From Spirosoma arboris (lineage in GTDB: Bacteria > Bacteroidota > Bacteroidia > Cytophagales > Spirosomataceae): a DNA stretch of 64,000 bases. Location of the stretch: the NCBI RefSeq assembly GCF_009754945.1, contig NZ_WPIN01000007.1:62001-126000 (forward strand), written 5' to 3'. The position numbers were made by a program, and so were the translations under genes. Below are positions 26,180 through 35,210 of this stretch, piece by piece (positions within the stretch are counted from its first letter, which is position 1; each line of letters opens with the position of its first letter). The notes beneath the pieces were generated by a model. It made no database searches and was not told the DNA's origin. It was given only the letters and a program-made list of their open reading frames with translations.

Positions 26180-27475
26180 ATGCTATCTCTACTTGGCTTT
26201 GCCACCATTGGCGTTTTTCTAGCCCTGATCATTACCAAGCGGCTGTCGGTCATTACGGCCCTTGTACTGGTGCCAGTCGTCATGGGTTTTGTGGCCGGAT
26301 TTAGTCCGAAAGAATTAGGAGAGATGATTCTGGCGGGTATAAAACAAGTCGCTCCAACGGGCATTTTGTTGATGTTCGCTGTCTTGTATTTCGCGACGAT
26401 GCTCGACGCAGGTTTGTTCGATCCCATTATTGCGGGCATCATTCGTTTTGTGAAAGGCGACCCGCTGAAAGTAATTGTCGGTACGGCCATTTTAACCATG
26501 ATTGTACACCTGGATGGCGATGGAACGGCTACGTTTATGATTGTGATGTCGGCCTTCCTACCAATCTATAAACAACTAAATATTAACCGACTTATTCTGC
26601 CGGGAATTGTTGCACTCAGTGTCGGACCAATGCACCTGGTGCCGTGGTCGGGCACGTCGGCACGGGCCATTTCAACGTTAAAAACAGATGCTACGCAACT
26701 CTTCAATCCGAACGTTCCCGCCATCATTGCGGGTATCTGTTGGGTGATTTTTGTTGCCTACTGGTTTGGTCTGAAAGAGCGCAGACGACTCGGTGTTAGT
26801 GAACTACGATACGTTCATCACGAAAATCTGACTGAAGAACAACGTCAGTTTCGACGCCCGAAATTGTTCTGGGTAAATGCCGTCCTGACGATTGGTCTAA
26901 TCATCACACTGATGAAAGGCTGGGTACCTGCACCAGCGCTGTTCATTGTGGCAGCCGTTGTTGTGTTGCTGATTAATTATCCCCGGCTACCTGATCAGCA
27001 AAAAGTGCTTAAGAGCCACGGTAACAACATTTTCATGGTATCGAGTATGATCTTTGCTGCAGGCGTTTTTTCGGGAATTCTGACGGGTTCTAAAATGATC
27101 GACGCTATGGCGACTTCGCTGGTTTCGCTCATTCCTCAGCAACACGCAGCCTGGTTACCGACACTTACGGCTATCACGAGTATGCCTTCAAGTCTGCTCT
27201 TTACACCCGATGCCTATTACTTTGGCGTCGTCCCAATTCTGAGTCAGACGGCGACTCAGTTTGGCATCGACCCGCTGGAAATTGGACGGGCTGCTTTACT
27301 GGGGCAAATGACTGTCGGTTTCCCGGTTAGTCCGCTCACAGCCTCGACCTTTTTGCTGGTTGGTCTGGCTGAGGTGGATTTAGGCGATCATCAGAAGTTT
27401 ATCCTGAAATGGGCGTTCGGTACGACGTTAGTTATGACGCTGGCAGCTCTGTTAACTGGCTCTATTCACCTATGA
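26180..27475 (+). CDS. CitM-family (CitMHS) carboxylate transporter
   Basis: A 431-residue polytopic inner-membrane protein with about 11-12 hydrophobic segments. It carries the signature IVHLDGDGTATFMIVMSAFLP and the second-half motif VGPMHLVPWSGTSARA, both typical of the citrate-metal:proton symporter family. The related internal motif TPDAYYFGVVPIL appears near residue 345. It would import a di- or tricarboxylate, alone or with a divalent metal. The stop overlaps the AtuA start (ATGA at 27472-27475), so transport and the AtuA step are linked. Which acid is carried cannot be read from sequence. Confidence 0.93.
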   Translation: MLSLLGFATIGVFLALIITKRLSVITALVLVPVVMGFVAGFSPKELGEMILAGIKQVAPTGILLMFAVLYFATMLDAGLFDPIIAGIIRFVKGDPLKVIVGTAILTMIVHLDGDGTATFMIVMSAFLPIYKQLNINRLILPGIVALSVGPMHLVPWSGTSARAISTLKTDATQLFNPNVPAIIAGICWVIFVAYWFGLKERRRLGVSELRYVHHENLTEEQRQFRRPKLFWVNAVLTIGLIITLMKGWVPAPALFIVAAVVVLLINYPRLPDQQKVLKSHGNNIFMVSSMIFAAGVFSGILTGSKMIDAMATSLVSLIPQQHAAWLPTLTAITSMPSSLLFTPDAYYFGVVPILSQTATQFGIDPLEIGRAALLGQMTVGFPVSPLTASTFLLVGLAEVDLGDHQKFILKWAFGTTLVMTLAALLTGSIHL

Positions 27476-28794
27476 AACAACAAATTCGGATTGGGTGCGG
27501 GGCTGGTTTTTCCGGCGACCGACTGGAACCATCTCTAATTCTGGTTCAACAAGGACAGTTAGATTACCTCGTGCTGGAATGCCTAGCCGAACGAACGATT
27601 GCGCTGGCTCAAAAACGAAAACGCCAGAATTCTATGTTGGGTTACGACCCACTGTTGGAGCGTCGAATCGAAAGTCTGTTGCCGCATTTGCTGGAGAAGA
27701 AAGTTCGTCTGATTACCAATATGGGTGCAGCCAATCCATTGGCTGCCGCTCAAAAAATTGTCGACATCGCCCGGCGATTAAATTTGTCCGTAACGGTAGC
27801 AGCTGTCACGGGAGATGACGTGTTTAGCTTATTGTTGGGGACGGAAACCGCGCTTGAAACGGGCAAGCCATTAACGAATTCTGGCCCTCTTGTTTCGGCG
27901 AATGCGTATCTGGGTACCGACGCTATTTTACCCGCGTTAGCAACGAACGCAGATATTGTCATTACGGGTCGCGTTGCAGATCCTTCACTTTTTGTATCCC
28001 CACTGGTGCATGAATTTGGCTGGTCGTTAGATGATAGCGACCAGATTGGGCAGGGAACGGTAATCGGGCATTTGCTGGAATGTGCAGGGCAGCTAACGGG
28101 CGGCTACTTCGCCGATCCTGACCGAAAAGACGTACCCGATATGGCTCATTTGGGTCACCCATTCGCCGATGTTTATTCCGATGGAACCGCGGTGTTTGGT
28201 AAAGTTTCGGGAACAGGTGGAATTCTGACTGTTGCGACAGCAAAAGAACAGCTTTTGTACGAAGTCATGGACCCCAGTCGATACATTACACCCGATGTAA
28301 TAGCTGATTTCACGCAAGTGCATTTGGAAGAAACAGGCCATAATCAAGTCAAGGCCACAGGTGGACGAGGACAAACTCGGCCTGATACGTTAAAAGTAAG
28401 CGTAGGTTACGAAGCCGGTTTTATTGGCGAAGGTGAAATTTCCTATGCAGGTTCGAATGCGCCGGGGCGAGCCCAATTAGCCGGTTCGATTATTCAGGAG
28501 CGATTACAGGATCGTTTTACCGATCTTCGAATTGATTACATCGGTAGCACGTCCGTGCACCGAACGAACTTTGGTCATTACCCAGACCCATATGAAATCC
28601 GGCTGCGGGTGGCAGGTAGAGCTTCTACAACTCAACAGGCAGCACTAGTAGGCGAAGAGGTAGAAGCTCTCTACACCAATGGGCCAGCCGGTGGCGGTGG
28701 TGCCCGTAAATACATTCATGAAGTCGTCGGCATCGTTTCGACCCTAATGGATCGTGAGAAAATAACGTCCAGTATTACCGTCCTCAGGTCATGA
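27472..28794 (+). CDS. AtuA-family protein (DUF1446)
   Basis: From the ATG overlapping the transporter stop, 440 residues of the acyclic-terpene-utilisation AtuA / DUF1446 family. Seen motifs are GCGAGFSGDRLEP at the N-terminus, DYLVLECLAERTIALA, VITGRVADPSLFVSPLVHEF and GPAGGGGARKYIHE near the C-terminus. No signal peptide is present, so it acts in the cytoplasm. The reaction of this family is not established. In longer relatives a small C-terminal domain is fused; here that domain appears to be the next gene, joined by another ATGA overlap. Confidence 0.9.
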   Translation: MKQQIRIGCGAGFSGDRLEPSLILVQQGQLDYLVLECLAERTIALAQKRKRQNSMLGYDPLLERRIESLLPHLLEKKVRLITNMGAANPLAAAQKIVDIARRLNLSVTVAAVTGDDVFSLLLGTETALETGKPLTNSGPLVSANAYLGTDAILPALATNADIVITGRVADPSLFVSPLVHEFGWSLDDSDQIGQGTVIGHLLECAGQLTGGYFADPDRKDVPDMAHLGHPFADVYSDGTAVFGKVSGTGGILTVATAKEQLLYEVMDPSRYITPDVIADFTQVHLEETGHNQVKATGGRGQTRPDTLKVSVGYEAGFIGEGEISYAGSNAPGRAQLAGSIIQERLQDRFTDLRIDYIGSTSVHRTNFGHYPDPYEIRLRVAGRASTTQQAALVGEEVEALYTNGPAGGGGARKYIHEVVGIVSTLMDREKITSSITVLRS

Positions 28795-29102
28795 AAATAA
28801 AATTGTATGACATTGCGCACAGCAGAGCAGGAGATAAAGGCAATACGTTAACCCTGTCACTGATTCCCTACAAAGCAGAAGATTATCCGTTTTTATGTAG
28901 TCGGGTTACCGCTGAAGTTGTTAAGGAACATTTGCGGGATATTGTAGCGGGTGATATTGCCCGGTACGAATTACCAAACCTGCCCGCACTTCAGTTTGTA
29001 TGTCAGCAGGCACTAACGGGCGGTGTAACAACTTCACTCACCACAGATACGCATGGCAAAAGCTTGAGTTACGCGCTTTTGGAGATGTGGGTAGAAAAGT
29101 AA
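28791..29102 (+). CDS. AtuA-like small ferredoxin-fold domain protein
   Basis: A 103-residue protein beginning KLYDIAHSRAGDKGNTLTLSL, the signature of the small AtuA-like domain that in other bacteria is fused to the end of AtuA. The start overlaps the AtuA stop by four bases, so a two-subunit complex is likely. It is soluble and has no signal peptide. It is the last gene of the run and is followed at once by a hairpin. Confidence 0.88.
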   Translation: MKIKLYDIAHSRAGDKGNTLTLSLIPYKAEDYPFLCSRVTAEVVKEHLRDIVAGDIARYELPNLPALQFVCQQALTGGVTTSLTTDTHGKSLSYALLEMWVEK

Positions 29103-29131
29103 AAATCCCGACTCGTTGGGCCGGGATTTTA
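29103..29131. terminator. Bidirectional terminator between convergent genes
   Basis: Nine base pairs (29103-29111 with 29123-29131) with AAAA at one foot and TTTT at the other. It lies between the stop of the AtuA-like gene (29102) and the stop of the M28 peptidase (29136), so it can end transcription from both sides. Confidence 0.7.
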
Positions 29132-29135
29132 GTAC

Positions 29136-30731
29136 TTACTGCTTATTGCTATCGACAACTAAACGCTGGTCGCGGTTGGCAATTTCCCAGGCGGTGTAGA
29201 AGACCAGGCGGGCTGATTTTTCGGCCAACTTGAAGTCGATCTTTTCGATATCATCTGTTGGCTTGTGGTAATCAGGGTGCAGGCCGTTGAAATAGAAGAT
29301 AATGGGAATCTGGTGCTTGGCGAAGTTGTAGTGGTCGGAGCGGTAATAGATTCGCTGCGAGTCCTGTGGATCGTTGTACTTATAATCCAGCTCCATATTG
29401 ATGTACTTCTTATTCGTCTCTTCACTGATTTTGTGCAGTTCCGACGAGAGTTTGTCCGAGCCAATCACATAAATGTAGTTGTCCGATTTGCCTAGGTGAA
29501 TGTCATCGACACGGCCTACCATGTCGATGTTTAAATCAGCCACTGTTTTCTCAAGAGGAATTACCGGGCTCATGTCGGCGTAATACTGCGAACCCAGCAA
29601 TCCTTTTTCTTCACCCGATACAGTCAGGAATAAAATAGACCGTCGTGGCCCTTTTCCAGCCGCTTTCGCTTTGGCAAACGCCTGTGCAATTTCTAGTACT
29701 GATACCGTTCCTGAGCCATCATCGTTGGCACCGTTATTAATCTGACCGTCGGCACTGATCCCAATGTGGTCGTAGTGCGAGGAAACAACCAGCACTTCGT
29801 CTTTTTTATCGGTTCCTTCAATGAAGCCCAGCACGTTTGAAGACTCAGTTTTTTCGTCGACCCGATCAGCTTTCATCGCAACGCTCCCTGCCAATGATGA
29901 GGCTACAGGTTTCGGTGATTGAGCGAGTTGGGTCACCGCTTGGCTTAATGTAGCAGTAGATGTACTCAACAAAGCTGCTGCCATATCGGATGTAATCAGA
30001 AATACCCCCGCCGAGCCTACATTTTCGGCACCCGGCTTCAGACTTAGTCGATTGAATCGGGCCTGCATGGCACTACGTTGGGTGAGCAATTGCTTAAACG
30101 CTTCGGCCGATTCAGCGGAGACGATAAACAACTGAGCGGCACCTTTCTCCTTTGCCAAAATACTCTTGGCTCGCCAGCCGTTTGGCCCGCCCCATTTGGA
30201 GGCTTCGCTGGTTCCACTCACCAGTTTTTTGCCATCGGCAGTTTTAGGTTCATCATCCAGAACGACTATGGCCTTGCCTTTTACGTCGCGCCCGGCATAA
30301 TCGTCATAGTTCGTCTCGCCAATACCATAGCCAACAAATACGGTTTCGTAAGTTGTTTCTGTGGGTAAATACAGCAGACCGTTTGGCATGAAATCCTTCT
30401 GAGGCTCAAATCGTTTATCGCCAGCACTAACATAAAAATCGCCCCAGTTTTTTTTGTAAAGGGTATAGGGTTGTAGATAGCCGAGCTTCCCATCTGTTTC
30501 TTTGACGATAGGCTTGAGCCCTTCTGCGGCAAACTGAGTAGCGATATAATCAGCCGCTTTCCGCTGACCACGGGTTCCGGTTTCGCGGCCTTCCATGTCA
30601 TCGGCGGCCAGAACGCGTAGGTGTTTTTCGAGGTCAGTTGCCGTAATGGTATTGGCGAACTTGTCCTGAGCGATACTGGCAAAAGGCAGGGTAATTAGTC
30701 CTGCGGCCAGTAGTAGTTGTTGAGAAGTCAT
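29136..30731 (-). CDS. Secreted M28-family zinc peptidase
   Basis: A 531-residue exported metallopeptidase. Signal peptide about 1-21 (ending IAQ). A PA-type insert is suggested by GYGIGETNYDDYAGRDVKGKAIVV. The M28 zinc ligands are seen in order: SSHYDHIG, NNGANDDGSGTVSVLE, SGEEKGLLGSQYY, LNIDMVGRVDD and RSDHYNFAKHQIPIIFY. This pattern fits an aminopeptidase or carboxypeptidase acting on peptides outside the inner membrane. It starts 77 bases downstream of the UPF0104 protein on the same strand. Confidence 0.94.
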   Translation of the reverse strand: MTSQQLLLAAGLITLPFASIAQDKFANTITATDLEKHLRVLAADDMEGRETGTRGQRKAADYIATQFAAEGLKPIVKETDGKLGYLQPYTLYKKNWGDFYVSAGDKRFEPQKDFMPNGLLYLPTETTYETVFVGYGIGETNYDDYAGRDVKGKAIVVLDDEPKTADGKKLVSGTSEASKWGGPNGWRAKSILAKEKGAAQLFIVSAESAEAFKQLLTQRSAMQARFNRLSLKPGAENVGSAGVFLITSDMAAALLSTSTATLSQAVTQLAQSPKPVASSLAGSVAMKADRVDEKTESSNVLGFIEGTDKKDEVLVVSSHYDHIGISADGQINNGANDDGSGTVSVLEIAQAFAKAKAAGKGPRRSILFLTVSGEEKGLLGSQYYADMSPVIPLEKTVADLNIDMVGRVDDIHLGKSDNYIYVIGSDKLSSELHKISEETNKKYINMELDYKYNDPQDSQRIYYRSDHYNFAKHQIPIIFYFNGLHPDYHKPTDDIEKIDFKLAEKSARLVFYTAWEIANRDQRLVVDSNKQ

Positions 30732-30808
30732 TAAACGGTTTTTGTTGGGAAGTTTAGATGAAATAACGAAAGCCTATTGAAGAATGGAGCCTCTAATTTC
30801 CGAAAAAA

Positions 30809-31834
30809 TCAGTTTACTAAATTAGCTTCTCGCTTTTTCTGCCGATTGGTAATCACTATTGGAATAACCAGAAAACTTAGGCTGCTGAGAAATAGCGAAA
30901 AGCCGGTTTGCACAGCGTGTTGAAATGTAGCTACAATAACGCCTTCGGTAAGAGTCATATTATACAGAACCAGAGCGCGGCTAACCATAAAATGATAGGT
31001 CCCTAAACCTCCCTGTGTAGGCACGGCTAATCCACCCAACGAACTGACCGTCAGTATGGTCAGCGCAGCCTGAGGAGGCAATCCAACCGTTTGGGGCAAT
31101 GCCTGGAATAAGGTGTACGTTGTTAAAAATATAAGCCCGTAACTCATAAAGGTCAGAAAAACGAATAAGCCGGGTCGTTTAAGTTGCTGAATACTCAAAA
31201 ACCCCCGTTTGACCTCTGTAGCAATGTTAACCAATCGAATAACGAGCTGATGTTGCCAGAAAGCGTCGGTTCGTAGAAGCCGATATAGCAAACTAAACAG
31301 GATAAGACAACCGATAGCTATACCAATCACCAGTCCGGTTGACTGCCCGTTCGGGGTAAATCGGCTAAGGAATGGTGCCAGTAGTTCCAGCATATATTGA
31401 CCGATTCGCCTAAATTCAAGTAGTACCGTCAGTCCAATTACGACGACCAACATTAGCAGATCAATAACGCGCTCGGCCACTACCGAACCTATGCCCTGGG
31501 CTAACGGAACACCGTCAGTACGTTGTAAGGTACCGCAGCGAGTCAGTTCACCAGCGCCAGGAACCAGCATACTGGCCAATGAACCTGCCAACAAGGCAAT
31601 AGTTGTTCGAAAGAGCGACGGATAAAAGCCAAGTGCCTGTAAAGCAAGCTGCCAGCGAGCAGCCCGAACCAGATGAAAGCAAATAATAAGCACTCCGGCA
31701 AGGAGTAACCAGCGAGGATCTGACTGACGAAACTGCTCTGCCAGCTCAGCTAAGGGCACATCTTTCAGAACGTACCAAAGCAAACCTATGGCCAGCAAAA
31801 TGGGTATTACCCGCCGAAAAAATCCCTTCACCAT
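30809..31834 (-). CDS. UPF0104 / LPG-synthase transmembrane-like protein
   Basis: A 341-residue inner-membrane protein with about eight hydrophobic segments and the family pattern HLVRAARWQLALQALG, SLASMLVPGAGELTRCGTL and GIGSVVAERVIDLL (PF03706). Relatives include the flippase-like part of lysylphosphatidylglycerol synthases and proteins linked to lipid or glycan movement. There is no C-terminal aminoacyl-transferase domain, so it is not an MprF. It is divergent from the glycan gene cluster that starts at 31966 and may belong functionally to it. Confidence 0.85.
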   Translation of the reverse strand: MVKGFFRRVIPILLAIGLLWYVLKDVPLAELAEQFRQSDPRWLLLAGVLIICFHLVRAARWQLALQALGFYPSLFRTTIALLAGSLASMLVPGAGELTRCGTLQRTDGVPLAQGIGSVVAERVIDLLMLVVVIGLTVLLEFRRIGQYMLELLAPFLSRFTPNGQSTGLVIGIAIGCLILFSLLYRLLRTDAFWQHQLVIRLVNIATEVKRGFLSIQQLKRPGLFVFLTFMSYGLIFLTTYTLFQALPQTVGLPPQAALTILTVSSLGGLAVPTQGGLGTYHFMVSRALVLYNMTLTEGVIVATFQHAVQTGFSLFLSSLSFLVIPIVITNRQKKREANLVN

Positions 31835-31874
31835 GGTGGCAAATTAGCTATTTTGATAAACAAAACGCCAGATG

Positions 31875-31906
31875 TTGGCTAAACTGGCACGGTATTAGTA
31901 AGTTTG
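31875..31906 (+). promoter_or_regulatory. Bacteroidetes-type promoter of the glycan operon
   Basis: TTG at 31875-31877 and TAAGTTTG at 31899-31906, separated by 21 bases, match the -33 and -7 elements of the primary sigma factor of Bacteroidetes. Transcription would start near 31913, leaving about 50 bases of leader before the ATG at 31966. Confidence 0.65.
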
Positions 31907-31965
31907 ATAATTGACTTACCCTCAATTATCAACCCAATTCGAGAAACCCTTCCGTAGTTTACTCC

Positions 31966-34044
31966 ATGTCGAAGAAAAGGAAAGGCCAACCTGTCGTCAC
32001 TGCGGCCAACCCGGTTGTTAACCAGCCCAAGTCTCAGTCGGCCCCAATGCGTACGCAACCCGCTGCTCCAACTCAACCTACCGAGATTCTGCCAACGCAG
32101 AAGCCATTTGAACTGATTAAGTTTGATAAGCGGCTGAAGTGGTTCATGGGCATTTGTGTTGGTTTATTTGTCTTGCTCACACTGGCAAAAATTCAGCCCA
32201 TGTCGCTGGCCATGTGGAATAAGATCATGCCCGATGGTAGTAATCCCCGGCGTGGGCTTATTTCGGGCGAGCCCCGCCAGATTCGGATGGACGATTATGC
32301 GGTTGGTACACCCTGGATTTTGTCGCAGGCTAACAAAGGATATCCAACTGAAAACCTGACGATTGGTGGCGAAAAGGCCCCTATACTGGTTACACCAAGC
32401 AAACACTTTAGTGAGCTATTTAAACCCGATCACTGGGGTTTCTTTATGCTGGATGTAGAGCGGGGGTATGCGTGGATGTATAATTTTAGAATCATGTTTG
32501 CGCTAATTGGTGCCACCCTGATGCTATTGCTAGTCACACGCAATAATTTTTGGCTGTCGGCTTTTGGCAGTGCATGGCTTATTCTTTCCTCCGGTACGCA
32601 ATCCTGGGTTTATATTCCAACACCCATGATTGCCGCAATGAGTTTACTTTTTGTGGCGACTGTATACCTGATTTATAGCCAGAATACCAGACAGATCCTG
32701 GTAAGCTCAATCGCGCTGGCCTGGTTGCTAATGACGTATGCGTTAATTCTGTATCCGCCGTATGAGGTTCCATTAGGTTATGTGCTTTTATTTCTCCTGC
32801 TGGGCTATCTCTTAAACAATTTCGAGCTGAAGCGAATGCTGGGTAAGTGGCCAGTTAAGGTTGGGGGCGCTGCTCTAGCGCTTATCCTGACAGGAGTTGC
32901 CTTCTTCGCCTACTATACCGATGTAAAGCCTTCCCTGGACGCGATCATGAATACGGTTTATCCTGGCAAGCGTAGCGAATTGGGTGGTACAGGATTCATT
33001 GCCAACTGGTTTTCAGAATACTTTAGCTGGTCGGTTTCTGACGCAAAGTTCCCAACTAACTGGCTGAACTCCTGCGAGCTAGCGCACTATATTACGTTCG
33101 CACCCATTATTATTCCCTATGCCATTGTCAGCTTTGTACTAAATCGTAAAGTGGACTGGGTCGTACTGCTGCTTAGTGTGTTTGTGATTATTGGCTATCT
33201 CTGGATTGAAGTAGGGTTTCCAGAGTGGCTGGCGAAATTGACGCTCTGGAGTATGAGCCCTACCCGCCGAACGCAGATTCCATTCGGCATCGGCAACGTT
33301 CTGCTCACGATTGCGTATTTATATTACCTGACCACTATTCCGATTCGAACCAATACCCTTTATACGGCTATTGGCGGTGCTGCGGTGCTAGGCTTTATGA
33401 TTTATGCTGCTAACCTAAACGTTGAGGATTCGGCCGGTTTTTTCAAAATGTCGCAACTGTTCATACCGATCCTGTTCTTTACGCTTGTCGGTTCGTTATT
33501 GCTCTTCACCTGGGCACTGCCATACCGAAACATCTATTTTGGCGGGGCCATGATGCTGTTCCTGTTGCCTAATCTGAAAATAAATCCTGTTTCGAAGGGC
33601 ATGACACCCATTACGGATCATCAGCTGTATAAAACAGTGCAGTCGATTCATGAGCAGGAACCAGCTGCAAAATGGGCCGTTTTTGGCGGGCAATATGTGG
33701 CCTATATGGTTACAGCAACGGGAGTCGATGTACTGAGTGGGGTCAAATACATTCCTCCCCGTAGTGTCATGAAAGTGCTCGATCCGACCATGAAGCGAGA
33801 TTCGGCCTACAACCGATTTGCGCATACGGTGTATACCAGTTATGTAGACGGCCGCGATTCGGTTATTATTCAGAATACATTTGAAGATGGTTATACGGTG
33901 GCAATGGACCCGTGCTCTCCTCGATTAAAGCAATTAAACGTGAAGTATATCATTTTCGATCATACGACGCAGCCAGCCGAAACACGGTGTATGAAACTGG
34001 TTTCGACGCTGGGATCAATCACGATTTATCGGATCGACAATTAA
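31966..34044 (+). CDS. Large polytopic membrane protein, GT-C-like
   Basis: A 692-residue protein. The first 55 residues are cytoplasmic, rich in Pro, Gln and Lys (KKRKGQPV, QPAAPTQPTE). About 12 membrane segments follow, with a large loop after the first one containing RQIRMDDYAVGTPWILSQ; this acidic motif after the first helix resembles large membrane proteins thought to be GT-C glycosyltransferases. The C-terminal 120 residues are soluble. The next gene, a GT2, overlaps its stop by one base (TAATG), so a role in polyprenyl-linked sugar transfer is inferred. No close family is certain. Confidence 0.75.
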   Translation: MSKKRKGQPVVTAANPVVNQPKSQSAPMRTQPAAPTQPTEILPTQKPFELIKFDKRLKWFMGICVGLFVLLTLAKIQPMSLAMWNKIMPDGSNPRRGLISGEPRQIRMDDYAVGTPWILSQANKGYPTENLTIGGEKAPILVTPSKHFSELFKPDHWGFFMLDVERGYAWMYNFRIMFALIGATLMLLLVTRNNFWLSAFGSAWLILSSGTQSWVYIPTPMIAAMSLLFVATVYLIYSQNTRQILVSSIALAWLLMTYALILYPPYEVPLGYVLLFLLLGYLLNNFELKRMLGKWPVKVGGAALALILTGVAFFAYYTDVKPSLDAIMNTVYPGKRSELGGTGFIANWFSEYFSWSVSDAKFPTNWLNSCELAHYITFAPIIIPYAIVSFVLNRKVDWVVLLLSVFVIIGYLWIEVGFPEWLAKLTLWSMSPTRRTQIPFGIGNVLLTIAYLYYLTTIPIRTNTLYTAIGGAAVLGFMIYAANLNVEDSAGFFKMSQLFIPILFFTLVGSLLLFTWALPYRNIYFGGAMMLFLLPNLKINPVSKGMTPITDHQLYKTVQSIHEQEPAAKWAVFGGQYVAYMVTATGVDVLSGVKYIPPRSVMKVLDPTMKRDSAYNRFAHTVYTSYVDGRDSVIIQNTFEDGYTVAMDPCSPRLKQLNVKYIIFDHTTQPAETRCMKLVSTLGSITIYRIDN

Positions 34045-34796
34045 TGGAAACGCAGGCCATAACCGATCCCCGCATCCTGATTGTGGTGCCCTGTTTCAAC
34101 GAAGAAGCAGCGATTACAACTGTCGTTCGGGAGATCAATCAGGTGAAACGTCAATTCGATTTGCGGCTGGATATATTGGTCGTCAACGATTGCTCAACGG
34201 ATAATTCAATGGCCGTTATTCGTGATCTTAATTGCCTGTATCTCGATTTACCAGTCAATCTGGGCATTGGGGGGGCTATGCAGGCAGGATATAAATACGC
34301 GTATCGGAATGGGTATGATATTGCCGTCCAGATGGATGGCGATGGGCAGCATCCGGCCAATGAACTGATCAAAATTTTGCAGCCCATGACTGAAGGCCGG
34401 GGCGATGTCATCATTGGCTCTCGTTTTCTGGAGAAAGCTGGGTTTCAATCGACAGCGCTTCGTCGCGTCGGTATCAATTATTTTCGGCGACTCAACTTTA
34501 TGCTGATCCGTCGGGCCATTTACGACAGTACGTCAGGCTTTCGGGCATTCAATCGGCGCACTCTAAAAATCGTTAATGACTATTATCCCGACGAATATCC
34601 TGAACCAGAGTCTATTGTGCAATTCGGCTTATACAACCTACGCATCGTGGAAGTACCCGTAACGATGCGGGAGCGACAAGGGGGCGTTTCATCAATCAAT
34701 ACGGGCCGGGCCGTATATTACATGTTGAAAGTAACGCTCGGCATTTTGTTTGTCTATATCCGTTTGTTCAACAAGCGGGTTAACCTAACGAACTGA
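34044..34796 (+). CDS. GT2 glycosyltransferase, dolichol/undecaprenyl-phosphate sugar synthase type
   Basis: The ATG at 34044 shares a base with the previous stop; 250 residues. The GT-A fold motifs are LIVVPCFNEEAAI, VNDCSTDNS and QMDGDGQHP (metal-binding aspartates), then SGFRAFNRR and a C-terminal segment that may touch the membrane (YYMLKVTLGILFVYIRLF). It should transfer a sugar from a nucleotide donor to a polyprenyl phosphate. The upstream polytopic protein could then use the lipid-linked sugar. A longer upstream reading would overlap the previous gene by 130 bases and is not favoured. Confidence 0.92.
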   Translation: METQAITDPRILIVVPCFNEEAAITTVVREINQVKRQFDLRLDILVVNDCSTDNSMAVIRDLNCLYLDLPVNLGIGGAMQAGYKYAYRNGYDIAVQMDGDGQHPANELIKILQPMTEGRGDVIIGSRFLEKAGFQSTALRRVGINYFRRLNFMLIRRAIYDSTSGFRAFNRRTLKIVNDYYPDEYPEPESIVQFGLYNLRIVEVPVTMRERQGGVSSINTGRAVYYMLKVTLGILFVYIRLFNKRVNLTN

Positions 34797-34797
34797 T

Positions 34798-35202
34798 ATG
34801 GCCTCATTATCAATTACCATCCAAATTATAAGCCTGCTGGGAGCTGCGATCTTCATGATCATGATTTTCCGGCTGATCGTTCAGGGGCGGCTGCGGGAAG
34901 AATATTCCATTATCTGGATTCTTTGCACCGTTATTCTAATTGTATTTGCTATCTGGCGCAAAGGGCTGGAACAGATCTCCTTATTACTGGGCGTCTATTA
35001 TCCACCATCGCTGATTTTTCTGGCGGCTATTTTTGCGATCATCACCTTTCTGGTTCACTTATCGGTCGTTAACTCTAAACTGCAAAATCAAATCAAGAAT
35101 CTGAGCCACGAAATGGCTATGATGAAGAAGGAATTGAGTGATATTCGGGCAAGCATTCCCCTGTTAGAAACCAATGCTGCCGTGGCGGTACACGAGAAAT
35201 AA
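34798..35202 (+). CDS. DUF2304 membrane protein
   Basis: A 134-residue protein with three hydrophobic segments (about 6-26, 40-55, 70-92) and a C-terminal coiled coil (VVNSKLQNQIKNLSHEMAMM). The middle motif GRLREEYSIIWIL is typical of DUF2304. Such proteins are regularly found next to GT2 polyprenyl-phosphate sugar synthases, as here (one base from the GT2 stop). Probably a membrane partner of that enzyme; the biochemical role is not established. Confidence 0.85.
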   Translation: MASLSITIQIISLLGAAIFMIMIFRLIVQGRLREEYSIIWILCTVILIVFAIWRKGLEQISLLLGVYYPPSLIFLAAIFAIITFLVHLSVVNSKLQNQIKNLSHEMAMMKKELSDIRASIPLLETNAAVAVHEK

Positions 35203-35210
35203 GCGAGCTT

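Noticed and set aside
30809..31834. Lysylphosphatidylglycerol synthase (MprF)
   Set aside because: Only the membrane part is present; the aminoacyl-transferase domain is missing.
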